A stretch of 9,238 nucleotides of DNA from an uncultured Atopobium sp. (GCA_937990665.1 CALKRF010000048.1:1-9238); one strand, 5' to 3'; positions 1 to 6,490 are shown, numbered from the stretch's first letter. Program-made: numbers and translations. The notes: generated by a model from the sequence alone, not told the origin.

Positions 1-848
1 AAGCTACCGCCGGTAAGCCAATCCGGGCCACTGCCAGGAGCAAACTGCAGCAAAGAACTGCCTGTAGTGCTACCGCTTACCAGAACGCCAAAGATATTGC
101 CTTGGGCAAAGTTCCAGGCTCCGTGAATGCCAGCAGCTCCCCAGAGATTGTCTGTTTTGATGATGTAGAACGTTTCCAAGATGCCAAAAAGAATTAGGTC
201 AATCAGAGATTGCATGGTAAAGCCGCTGTTAAACATATGGAGAAGACCAAATAGACTGCTCGAAACCACGATTGCAATAATTTTGTTGGACTTCTCTGCC
301 ATGACAGGAAGAAGCCAGCCCCTCGTGATAAGTTCTTCTGTTCCGCCCTGAATCAGCCAAAACGGAATGGTGAGAAGAACAAAGCCGAATGCATAAGGCG
401 TAAAAGTAGTGCCAACTAATTGATAAGATCCGGTCAAAATGAGAATCAGCATCACAATAGAGAAGAGAAGAATTCCTAGACCAAAGCCTTTGAACAGTTC
501 TTTCTTCCAGTTGTCTTTGTAAAATCCTAGGGTAACAATCGGACGTTTTTCAAAGAGTTTTACCCACAGGAAAAAGAGACCTGTAATAAAGACAAAGGAA
601 AGAAGCGTTACCAGAAGATAGTAGTCTCCAAAAATCTCTCTCAGATTGAGGGAATCGGAAAGACGATCTGGAAGATCTGGGTGCGCCATGTAGTAAGGGG
701 CAATAATAAGAGCTGCTGAGATGGTCATTACAATGGCGCCAATAATTTGCCCAACGACCAACAAGAAAACGGCTAAAAAGGGACTAAGCCAAGCTGGAGT
801 TAGTCTCTTTGCCTGCTTGACGTCGGAAAACATACGATTTTCTTGCAT
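1..848 (-). CDS. CPBP family intramembrane metalloprotease, C-terminus cut by window edge
   Basis: This is a polytopic membrane protein of the CPBP (CAAX protease / bacteriocin-processing) family, presumed glutamate/histidine-type metalloproteases working inside the membrane. I translated 282 codons by hand from ATG 848-846; the frame is open to base 1, so the C-terminus is missing. Hydrophobic segments lie near residues 21-50, 76-96, 120-140, 152-168, 190-207 and 213-231. All three family motifs are visible: GGTEELITRGW (E171, E172, R176), FGLLH (H204) and HGAWN (H242, N246). An AGGAG ribosome site sits 6 bases before the start (855-859), which settles the choice over the in-frame ATG five codons later. 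In Gram-positives such proteins often act in bacteriocin self-immunity or peptide processing, but nothing here identifies a substrate. No bacteriocin precursor is visible nearby. The family call is secure; the function is not. Confidence 0.9.
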   Translation of the reverse strand, partial: MQENRMFSDVKQAKRLTPAWLSPFLAVFLLVVGQIIGAIVMTISAALIIAPYYMAHPDLPDRLSDSLNLREIFGDYYLLVTLLSFVFITGLFFLWVKLFEKRPIVTLGFYKDNWKKELFKGFGLGILLFSIVMLILILTGSYQLVGTTFTPYAFGFVLLTIPFWLIQGGTEELITRGWLLPVMAEKSNKIIAIVVSSSLFGLLHMFNSGFTMQSLIDLILFGILETFYIIKTDNLWGAAGIHGAWNFAQGNIFGVLVSGSTTGSSLLQFAPGSGPDWLTGGS

Positions 849-935
849 AAAAAACTCCTAGTAAACGTGCTCAAATCACGTCATGTAGATGACAAAATTT
901 TAGCGACGGTGCAGGCAAACAGCGTCTACCTGCGG

Positions 936-1544
936 TTAGTTCTCCTTATACTCTAAGAGAAAATCGCAACAATCGCCACCGTGGCCTATGGTTTTTGTGC
1001 GGCCCCAGATAAGCTGTGGATGCAAATTACCGTATCCTGCATCGTCGCTATCACAGTATGCAGCGGTTATTTCGGGGCAGCCATATTTTTTGGTTGTCTC
1101 ATAGTAGGGGCAGCTTACAATGTTAAGGCGCGCTTCGTTACCATGACTTTCTGGATATTCAAAGGCAAATCCAGCATTTGATGTGCAGCTTTTCTCGATA
1201 CCTGATTTAAAGAGGCGAGGAAACTTGCGTGCAAGGCCAAACGTTTTGATGGCCCATTGGAAGAGTGGGACTCGTTTGGCAGCAAAGCGCTGGAAATATT
1301 CGCGAATATACCAGACGGCCTTTTCTTGTGGGATGCCCTCTACGCGTAGAGCTTCATATATTGCAATACCAGGGTAAATGCGTTTGAAAGAGTGAGCACG
1401 GAGTTCTTTGGAATCGGATGCATTTTCTGTACAGAGCGCCTTGAATCGCGTTTGAGCTTCCTGTGCAATCTGATCTGCTTTTGCCGTGCCGAGGCCCTCG
1501 GAGACTATCGCGCACGTTTCTTTAATGAGCTGCTGAACTTTCAT
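936..1544 (-). CDS. L-2-amino-thiazoline-4-carboxylic acid hydrolase family protein
   Basis: 202 residues. The C-terminal half carries the signature of the ATC hydrolase family: CPY (145-147), GCPE (155-158), YCDSDD (163-168) and RTKTIGHGGDCCDF (181-194, with GGD and paired Cys). The founding member, from Pseudomonas, opens the thiazoline ring of L-ATC on the way to L-cysteine. Most relatives in gut and oral bacteria have no tested substrate, so only the family is claimed. The N-terminal ~110 residues are helical and charged with no recognised motif. No signal peptide or membrane segment is seen, so it is probably cytoplasmic. A GTGAGG-like ribosome site lies just upstream of the ATG. It is 87 bases from the CPBP gene downstream and 110 bases from the phosphorylase-like gene upstream, all on the same strand, with its own candidate -10 at 1602-1607. 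It may be a separate unit. Confidence 0.82.
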   Translation of the reverse strand: MKVQQLIKETCAIVSEGLGTAKADQIAQEAQTRFKALCTENASDSKELRAHSFKRIYPGIAIYEALRVEGIPQEKAVWYIREYFQRFAAKRVPLFQWAIKTFGLARKFPRLFKSGIEKSCTSNAGFAFEYPESHGNEARLNIVSCPYYETTKKYGCPEITAAYCDSDDAGYGNLHPQLIWGRTKTIGHGGDCCDFLLEYKEN

Positions 1545-1601
1545 ACGAGCCTCACTGTTTGTAAAATGCTCTGATGAAAAGCTAAGTAGTGCACATCAAC
1601 A

Positions 1602-1607
1602 ATTGTA
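1602..1607 (-). promoter_or_regulatory. Candidate -10 box (TACAAT) for the ATC hydrolase family gene
   Basis: Read on the minus strand the bases are TACAAT, one mismatch from the sigma-70/SigA consensus, about 58 bases before the ATG at 1544. No good -35 hexamer is seen 16-18 bases further upstream, so this is a weak call. Confidence 0.35.
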
Positions 1608-1654
1608 CGCTTAAATTTTACGAAACGCAGTAAGCGCAGGTATCCAGTAATGGT

Positions 1655-2422
1655 TTAGGTAAAGTTTTTTAGTATTTCCAGGCCAAGAAGCAGCGCCTTT
1701 TCATGCGAATCTTTACCAAAGTCCCTCTCGTCATATTCATGAACGTTTGCCAAAGAGTCTGCCGTAAAAAGGAACTGTCCAAACTGAGCTCCTCGTTTTC
1801 TGCAGCAGGCGGCTAGTGCCGAGCATTCCATTTCTACAACTGAGCATCCTTCTTGCAGGCGATACTCAACCATTTCCTTTGTCTCACGGAAGAAACCGTC
1901 AGTAGACCAGGTGGTGCACGTTTCAAAAGAGAGGCCGTCTTTTTTGAAGGTCTCTTCTATGACAGAAATTGGATCTTCGTCGAGCTCTATATATCTTGAT
2001 GCTGGAAGATAGTGATAGGACGTCCCTTCCGCCCTAAGAGCTTTGGTTGGGACGAGAAAGGCATTTTCTTGTATCTCTTTTAGAACGCCGCATGAACCAA
2101 CTGCAATTATTTTCTTACATCCACAGGTAACCAGTATGTCCATTACCTGTGTGGATGAAGCAGATCCAGTAGGGGATTGAACTAAACAGATTTTCTCGCC
2201 ATATGAATCTAAAACGTAGACTTTAATATCTCGAGAAACGGTCACGATTGTTTCTACGACTTCTGCTCCGTGCTGGTTGGCGTAATCATGGACAACGTCT
2301 CCGAGAAATGCAAAGAGGCACTTTTCTGGCAGCTGGCCTGCGGTCCATTCGTGATCTGCTGAAATAACCTCTGAGGAGGTATCGTCATATTCTAAAAGAG
2401 GTATTTCGTTTTTTATAATCAC
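1655..2422 (-). CDS. Nucleoside phosphorylase-like protein (PNP/uridine phosphorylase superfamily)
   Basis: 255 residues, the usual length for hexameric PNP/Udp enzymes, which cleave nucleosides with phosphate to give the base and ribose-1-phosphate. Family landmarks are VGSCGVL (108-114), EGTSYHY (132-138), the ribose-binding VVEMECSAL (195-203; E197, M198, E199) and TADSLAN (220-226), where D222 falls at the place of the catalytic Asp of bacterial PNP. From my memory of E. coli PNP, two phosphate-contacting arginines look replaced: GDPLR becomes GDVVH (H45), and RVGSCG becomes AVGSCG (A107). Phosphorolysis is therefore not certain; a hydrolase-like or other nucleoside-binding role is possible. 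The start is GTG at 2422-2420, supported by AGGAG at 2428-2432 five bases before it. No membrane segment is seen. It stands alone, transcribed away from the antitoxin gene, with 178 bases between the two starts. Confidence 0.85.
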   Translation of the reverse strand: MIIKNEIPLLEYDDTSSEVISADHEWTAGQLPEKCLFAFLGDVVHDYANQHGAEVVETIVTVSRDIKVYVLDSYGEKICLVQSPTGSASSTQVMDILVTCGCKKIIAVGSCGVLKEIQENAFLVPTKALRAEGTSYHYLPASRYIELDEDPISVIEETFKKDGLSFETCTTWSTDGFFRETKEMVEYRLQEGCSVVEMECSALAACCRKRGAQFGQFLFTADSLANVHEYDERDFGKDSHEKALLLGLEILKNFT

Positions 2423-2549
2423 GGGAGCTCCTGAGTTGTAAGTGCCTTTGAGAAGTCTACCATCATTAAACGTTACACTTGCTTTGAGAATTCAAGGAAA
2501 AAATAACGTCGGACAAACAAAACAAATCGAGAATACATCTGTTTATTGA

Positions 2550-2578
2550 TTGACAACGTATACCATTTGTATCAAAAT
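2550..2578 (+). promoter_or_regulatory. Candidate promoter of the RelB/DinJ antitoxin gene
   Basis: A perfect -35 box TTGACA (2550-2555) is followed after 17 bases by a weak -10 CAAAAT (2573-2578). The spacer holds GTATAC and TTGTATC elements. Antitoxins of this family usually bind such short AT-rich inverted elements to repress themselves, but the symmetry here is poor and an operator is only suggested. Confidence 0.5.
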
Positions 2579-2600
2579 CACCTTAAAAGGAGCTGATACT

Positions 2601-2870
2601 ATGGCAACAAGTCCTACTCAAATTCGCATCGATAGTAATGTCAAAACAGAAGCAAATGAACTGTTTAAAAACCTTGGCATCGATATGTCAAGTGCCGTAA
2701 ACATCTTCTTGCGCCAGTGCATTTTGCACGGCGGCCTTCCTTTTAAAGTGGAAATCCCAAAGTTTAATGCTGAGACACTGGCTGCTATGGAAGAAGCACG
2801 AGATATCATGTCAGGTAAAATTCAAGCAACATCCTACAACACCACAGATGAACTGTTCGAAGATATGTAG
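2601..2870 (+). CDS. RelB/DinJ family antitoxin, apparently without its toxin
   Basis: 89 residues. The N-terminus TQIRIDSNVK (6-15) is the beta strand of a ribbon-helix-helix DNA-binding fold, followed by LFKNLGIDMSSAVNIFLRQ (21-39) and GGLPFKV (44-50), the standard RelB/DinJ pattern. The C-terminal half (51-89, EIPKFN... DELFEDM) is the flexible segment that in DinJ-type proteins wraps and neutralises a RelE/YafQ-type mRNA interferase. The start is ATG 2601, with AAAAGGAG ending 8 bases before it. A longer frame from TTG 2550 would begin inside the -35 box and is rejected. Normally the toxin gene overlaps or directly follows. Here the next bases are the 3' end of an oppositely oriented hydrolase gene, and no RelE-like frame is seen anywhere in the window. 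It is probably an orphan antitoxin, or acts on a toxin encoded elsewhere. Confidence 0.9.
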   Translation: MATSPTQIRIDSNVKTEANELFKNLGIDMSSAVNIFLRQCILHGGLPFKVEIPKFNAETLAAMEEARDIMSGKIQATSYNTTDELFEDM

Positions 2871-3607
2871 CAAATCATGTCTAGAAGTTCTTTTGTATAC
2901 TCTTCGGGGTGATTGATGGAATACTCGCCGTGATATAAGTCTTTCTTTATTTCAAGAACGCTACCAGGCAGTGTTTTATGCAATTGTTCTGCTGAGCAGA
3001 TCATCTTTTTCTGCTCTTTTTCTCCGACAAGTATACGGACTTTGGCGTGGACATCTTGAAGGCCGGATTTTATCTCATAGGATGTATTTGCTTCCAAGAA
3101 TGCAATCATGTTCTCTTTTGAGATTTGTGACGTGTCCCGATAATAGTCTTCAAATAAATCTTTACGAATATGAAGATAGTCAAATTGCATTTGAGCAAAG
3201 CTCTTCTTTTTCACTAAGCCATAACTTAGAGAGAACATTGGTTTAATCAGGGCATTTGTCAGCTTGGACGGAATGACAGATGCACTTTCAATGACAGCGT
3301 TTTGGCAAATTGAGTTTCGTTGCGTCAGCATTTCTACTAAAATCTGCGCGCCAAGGGACAGTCCTCCAATAAGTAGGACCGAGCCTCCAAATTCTTTATC
3401 AATAAAAGAAATGATCCGACTTGCGTTTTTCTCAATATTTATAAAATCATTGTCGCTGCCTGCATGTCCGTCAAGGATTGGCAGCACAACGTGATATTGA
3501 TTCTTCAGCAGTTCAGCCTCGGCTTTATAATTCCACCAAGATAAACCGCCACCATGAAGTAGCATGATTACGTCGTTATGTTGTTTTCCAAATTCTACCG
3601 TTTTCAT
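2834..3607 (-). CDS. Alpha/beta hydrolase fold protein
   Basis: 257 residues of a typical small serine hydrolase. Visible elements are the oxyanion-hole HGGG (18-21), the DGHAGSD loop (46-52), the nucleophile elbow GLSLG with S84 (82-86), an acidic strand end VGEKE (194-198) and the catalytic His region YHGEY (225-229, H226). Residues 120-175 form a helical lid-like insert. There is no signal peptide, so it is probably cytoplasmic. The substrate cannot be told; esterase, lipase or acyl-transfer roles all fit. The gene follows the RNA methyltransferase by 29 bases on the same strand and has only a weak GAG ribosome site, so translation may depend on the shared transcript. Its last 12 residues, a Ser-rich tail after LLDMI, are encoded opposite the end of the antitoxin gene (37-base overlap). 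The tail may be a recent read-through end rather than the ancestral C-terminus. Confidence 0.88.
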   Translation of the reverse strand: MKTVEFGKQHNDVIMLLHGGGLSWWNYKAEAELLKNQYHVVLPILDGHAGSDNDFINIEKNASRIISFIDKEFGGSVLLIGGLSLGAQILVEMLTQRNSICQNAVIESASVIPSKLTNALIKPMFSLSYGLVKKKSFAQMQFDYLHIRKDLFEDYYRDTSQISKENMIAFLEANTSYEIKSGLQDVHAKVRILVGEKEQKKMICSAEQLHKTLPGSVLEIKKDLYHGEYSINHPEEYTKELLDMICYISSNSSSVVL

Positions 3608-3636
3608 AGCTGCTCAATTCAATTTGTGCCTTTAAT

Positions 3637-4881
3637 CTAAACCCGAGAAAGCACCACAACACACTCCACATGCTTGGTGTGAGGGAACATGTCCACAGGT
3701 GTTACGCGCTCAATGGCAAACCCGCTGTCGAGAAGAACTTTGAGGTCTCTGGCCTGCGTCACAACGTTGCAGCTCACGTACACGATTTTCTTCTGGGCTA
3801 GCTGGGCAGTTGCCTTGAGGAAGGTGGGCGTGGAACCAGCGCGAGGCGGGTCAAGAATAATGACATCAAAGTTTTGACCATCTTTTGCCAGCGCCTGCAT
3901 GTAGCGAGTGGCATCGTCGCAGATAAATTCAGCTTCAAGTTTGTTGTTTCGAGCGTTTCTGCGAGCCATCTGAATGTTGTTCTCAACCTGGTCAACGCCA
4001 GTGAGCAAGAGGTTGATGCCTTGAGCTTCAGCGGCGTGTGCCAAGCAAAGTCCAATGGTTCCCGTGCCGCAGTAAGCATCAAGAACTCGCAGGTTGCCGG
4101 TTTGCGCGGAAGTGGCTGTCTGAGTGGAAACGCCGGTCAACGCGGTGCTGGCCTGCGCGGAGCCGGCTAGCGCGCCGTCGATGGCCAGCTGGTAGAGCAC
4201 CTCAGTTTGCTGAGGGTTTGTCTGGTAGAAACTGGTTGGGCCAATCTCAAACGTGCAGCCCAAAAGTTTGTCGCTCATGGATGTTGAGCCCCAAAGCAGA
4301 CGGGTTTCTCGCCCTAAGATTGCGTTGGTGCGCTTCTGGTTGACGTTCAAGAAGATGCTGGTCAGCTCGGGGTGCGCCTTGCGAAGTGCAGCAATAAACT
4401 CCTGCTCGTGAGGTAGATGTTGGCCGTTGACCACCAGTACCAGCATGACATCGTTGGTGGCATATCCGCAGCGCACCACGCCGTGGCGAAGCGCTCCCTT
4501 GCCGCGATCCTCCTGGTAGGCATGGATGTTGAACTGGCCAGCAAGATACGCCACGTCATTGAGGATGGCGCGAGCTCGCCCATCTTCTACCAGGCATTCC
4601 TTTGAAGCAATAATCTTGTGCGTTCCGCTTGCGTAAAAACCGGAGCGAACCGTACGGCCCTTACCCGGCGCAAATGGTGTGGCTGCCTTATGACGATACG
4701 CCAGAGGCTCGTCCATTCCACGGATGGGCTCGATAGTTACGTTATTGATGCTTGCCAGCGGGGTGAGAAGTTCTTCTACCTGCTCCTGCTTGCGTTTAAG
4801 TTGGATAGGATAGGGGACCGAAAGCCATTCACAGCCTCCGCAACTACGCGCAATAGAGCATGTTGGTGTCTTGTATCCCAT
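3637..4881 (-). CDS. RumA/TrmA-family RNA (uracil-C5)-methyltransferase, 23S rRNA type
   Basis: 414 residues. It uses SAM to methylate C5 of a uridine, most likely in 23S rRNA. The N-terminus begins directly with the [4Fe-4S] ligands C8, C14 and C17 (CX5CGGC); the fourth is probably C96 (SKECLV). The N-terminal TRAM domain of RlmD/RumA and RlmCD is absent, as in RlmC/RumB, so the exact target (U747, U1939 or both) cannot be named. Further motifs are LRHGVVR (131-137), FYQTNPQQ (218-225), SAM-binding DAYCGTGTIGL (268-278), DPPRAG (344-349), nucleophile C371 in VSCN, and the base E406 in FPHTKHVE. Residues ~237-262 form an Ala/Thr/Ser/Gln-rich insert just before the SAM-binding motif, where relatives have a short linker. 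The ATG at 4881-4879 follows GGAGAGG. It heads a two-gene unit with the hydrolase. Confidence 0.93.
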   Translation of the reverse strand: MGYKTPTCSIARSCGGCEWLSVPYPIQLKRKQEQVEELLTPLASINNVTIEPIRGMDEPLAYRHKAATPFAPGKGRTVRSGFYASGTHKIIASKECLVEDGRARAILNDVAYLAGQFNIHAYQEDRGKGALRHGVVRCGYATNDVMLVLVVNGQHLPHEQEFIAALRKAHPELTSIFLNVNQKRTNAILGRETRLLWGSTSMSDKLLGCTFEIGPTSFYQTNPQQTEVLYQLAIDGALAGSAQASTALTGVSTQTATSAQTGNLRVLDAYCGTGTIGLCLAHAAEAQGINLLLTGVDQVENNIQMARRNARNNKLEAEFICDDATRYMQALAKDGQNFDVIILDPPRAGSTPTFLKATAQLAQKKIVYVSCNVVTQARDLKVLLDSGFAIERVTPVDMFPHTKHVECVVVLSRV

Positions 4882-4907
4882 AGTTCCTCTCCAAATCTTG
4901 GGTTACT

Positions 4908-4913
4908 ACTATA
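4908..4913 (-). promoter_or_regulatory. Candidate -10 box (TATAGT) for the RNA methyltransferase gene
   Basis: TATAGT on the minus strand lies about 26 bases upstream of the ATG at 4881. The 17-base position upstream has no clear -35 box (GTGCCA). The location between two divergent genes supports a promoter here, but the exact box is uncertain. Confidence 0.4.
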
Positions 4914-5049
4914 CCGTTTGCGGGCTTAAATGGCACGTTGGGGGGATTGTTGTATCTAATATGTTTCATTTTTTGTATCGTTTCCCGTTTATCTAGAAAA
5001 CCGTTAAGCTAACAAGCACAGTATTTTGCCAAGACAAAAGAGGTGGACT

Positions 5050-6018
5050 ATGGCTCTCATCAGCAAAATTGGTATTATCGGCGCTAATCATGTTGGCGCA
5101 CATGTTGCAAATGCCCTGCTTTACCAGGGACTTGTTACCGAGCTCTTTATTAGTGATACAAACGAAGTCCTGTGCAAAGCTCAGGTAAACGACCTGCTGG
5201 ATGCAATGCCATTTTATCCACACCCTGCTCGCGTTTTTGAGCTTGATGACCGTTATGAGGAGCTTGCTGGTTGCGACATTATTGTTAACGCCGCTGGTCA
5301 TGTGGCTGCTGCTGCAGGAAACCGCGATGGCGAGCTTTTTGTTACTACTGATGAGGCCAAGAAGTTTGCCAAGCGCATTGCAGACGCTGGCTTTGACGGC
5401 GTTTGGGTCAACATTGCAAATCCATGCGACGTTGTTACCACTGAGCTTCAGTATCTGACTGGCGCCGATCCAAATAAGGTCATCGGCTCAGGTACCACGC
5501 TGGACTCTGCTCGACTCCGCCATGCGCTTTCCGGCGCTACCGGCTATCCAGCATCTTGCATCAACGCTTGGATGCTTGGCGAGCATGGTAATGGTATGTT
5601 TGCTTGCTGGTCACACGTTTCCATTGGCTGCCTCACCCTCGACGAAGTCGCAGCTCAGACGGGCAAGACCTTTGACCTTCCAGAGCTTGAACAGGCCGGA
5701 CGCATGGGCGGTTACGTCACCTACAGCGGCAAGCAGTGCACCGAGTACTCCATTGCAAACGGCGCCGTCGAGGTCATCAAGGCCGTTGTCCACGACACCA
5801 AGCTGATCACGCCAGTCTCCACGCTGCTCACCGACGTGTATGGCGTTTCTGGCTTCTACTCTTCACTTCCTGCAGTTATCGGCGCCAATGGTGTCGAGAA
5901 GGTCTTTGTGCCCGAGCTCTCCGACTCCGAGATTGAGGCATGGCGCAAGTCCTGCGAGCACGTCAAGAGTAACATAGACCAGCTCGGTTGGCTTGAGGTA
6001 GACGCTCGTATTGACTAG
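5050..6018 (+). CDS. L-2-hydroxyacid dehydrogenase of the LDH/MDH superfamily (L-lactate / L-2-hydroxyisocaproate type)
   Basis: 322 residues. It would reversibly reduce a 2-oxo acid to the L-2-hydroxy acid with NADH. Seen: the Rossmann motif GIIGANHVGAHVA (8-20), D36 ending strand two as expected for NAD rather than NADP, the substrate loop AGHVAAAAGNRDGEL (82-96) with R92, NPCD (124-127), DSARLR (152-157, with substrate-carboxylate Arg R155) and catalytic H179 in LGEHGNGMFACW (176-187). The GEHGN-F-x-W pattern and the C-terminal LPAVIGANGV resemble the L-2-hydroxyisocaproate dehydrogenase branch as I remember it, more than classical LDH, whose loop ends PGExR. Pyruvate to lactate remains possible, and in a fermenter would regenerate NAD. 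The start is ATG 5050, with AGAGG six bases before it; an upstream TTG at 5026 lacks a ribosome site. It is a single-gene unit closed by the terminator at 6065-6099. No allosteric or Rex operator was recognised. Confidence 0.88.
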   Translation: MALISKIGIIGANHVGAHVANALLYQGLVTELFISDTNEVLCKAQVNDLLDAMPFYPHPARVFELDDRYEELAGCDIIVNAAGHVAAAAGNRDGELFVTTDEAKKFAKRIADAGFDGVWVNIANPCDVVTTELQYLTGADPNKVIGSGTTLDSARLRHALSGATGYPASCINAWMLGEHGNGMFACWSHVSIGCLTLDEVAAQTGKTFDLPELEQAGRMGGYVTYSGKQCTEYSIANGAVEVIKAVVHDTKLITPVSTLLTDVYGVSGFYSSLPAVIGANGVEKVFVPELSDSEIEAWRKSCEHVKSNIDQLGWLEVDARID

Positions 6019-6064
6019 CGCGACGCGCTCAACGCCGGCTGCGTGCAGGTAATAGTGCACACCG

Positions 6065-6099
6065 AACACACCTTGGGGCTTCTCCCGAGGTGTGTTTTT
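6065..6099 (+). terminator. Rho-independent terminator after the 2-hydroxyacid dehydrogenase
   Basis: A 13-pair stem (6065-6077 with 6084-6096; AACACACCTTGGG against CCCGAGGTGTGTT, one T-G wobble) closes a six-base loop GCTTCT. The U-tract is TTTTT at 6095-6099. It lies 46 bases after the stop codon and is oriented for plus-strand transcription. Confidence 0.93.
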
Positions 6100-6148
6100 G
6101 TTCGACCAAGCTGTTTCTCTACCATCTTTTGATTGGTTCTGATTGCGA

Positions 6149-6268
6149 GCCTGAAAAGTTCACCATGTCTGAGTAAAACAACTCAGACATGGTGAGAAAA
6201 ACCGGCAAATCACTCAGACTTGGTGCACTTTTCCGGCAAATCATTCAGACATGACGAGAAAATCAGGC
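6149..6268. repeat. Repeat cluster A: one inverted and three direct 26-base units, 31-base period
   Basis: Direct units lie at 6181-6206, 6212-6237 and 6243-6268, exactly 31 bases apart and separated by the same 5-base spacer AAATC. An inverted unit lies at 6149-6174. Each unit has a head ACTCAGACATGGTG (a few substitutions) and a tail ending CAGGC or CCGGC, with an A-run or T-run between. The inverted unit and the first direct unit share a perfect 14-base inverted repeat (6161-6174 with 6181-6194) around a 6-base loop, so a long hairpin is possible. There is no U-tract after the hairpin, and the 5-base spacers are too short and uniform for CRISPR. Confidence 0.9.
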
Positions 6269-6270
6269 TC

Positions 6271-6286
6271 CATGAGAGTGCTCATG
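6271..6286. repeat. Small inverted repeat between clusters A and B
   Basis: CATGAG, four bases AGTG, then CTCATG: a perfect 6-base stem starting two bases after the last unit of cluster A. It could extend the secondary structure of the locus or be chance. Confidence 0.5.
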
Positions 6287-6326
6287 AAACTAACCTCGGA
6301 TTCAAAAGTCACGTCACGAAAGGTCC

Positions 6327-6445
6327 GCCTGAAAAGTGCAAAGAATCTGTGTTTGGAACACAGATTCTTTGATGAAATCAGGCAGAATCCACCGATTCTT
6401 TGATGCTTTCAGGCAAAAGTTACAGATTCTTTGCAGAAATCAGGC
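6327..6445. repeat. Repeat cluster B: one inverted and three direct 25-base units, 31-base period
   Basis: This has the same layout as cluster A with a different head. The inverted unit is at 6327-6351; direct units are at 6359-6383, 6390-6414 and 6421-6445, again exactly 31 bases apart (6-base spacers AGAATC and AAAAGT). The head is CACAGATTCTTTG and the tail ends TTTCAGGC or AAATCAGGC, matching the tail of cluster A. The inverted unit and the first direct unit form a perfect 15-pair stem (6339-6353 with 6357-6371) around a 3-base loop TGG. A further outer stem pairs GCCTGA with TCAGGC. This is one of the strongest hairpins in the window. Confidence 0.9.
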
Positions 6446-6490
6446 GCGCTTGATCCAAGCCTTGCAGGTCGGTGACTGTTTCGAAGAGAT

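Noticed and set aside
880..893. GTCAT-GTAG-ATGAC inverted repeat as terminator of the ATC hydrolase family gene
   Set aside because: The stem is only five pairs and no T-run follows it in the minus-strand direction. It could equally be chance or a weak operator for the CPBP gene.
2550..2600. N-terminal extension of the antitoxin from TTG 2550
   Set aside because: That codon lies in the -35 box TTGACA, and the strong ribosome site points to ATG 2601.
3798..4343. Overlapping frames on both strands within the RNA methyltransferase
   Set aside because: They are shadows of the methyltransferase gene, without motifs or ribosome sites.
5026..5049. Upstream TTG start of the dehydrogenase
   Set aside because: No ribosome site precedes it. 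AGAGG lies six bases before ATG 5050, and the Rossmann motif then falls at the usual distance from the start.
4882..5049. Rex-type or other redox operator upstream of the dehydrogenase
   Set aside because: I looked for a TTGTGAA/TTCACAA-like palindrome and found none; the AT-rich tract has no convincing symmetry or clear -35/-10 pair for the plus strand.
6149..6445. CRISPR array
   Set aside because: Regular spacing at first suggests it, but the spacers are only 5-6 bases and not unique, the units diverge, one is inverted, and no cas gene is present.
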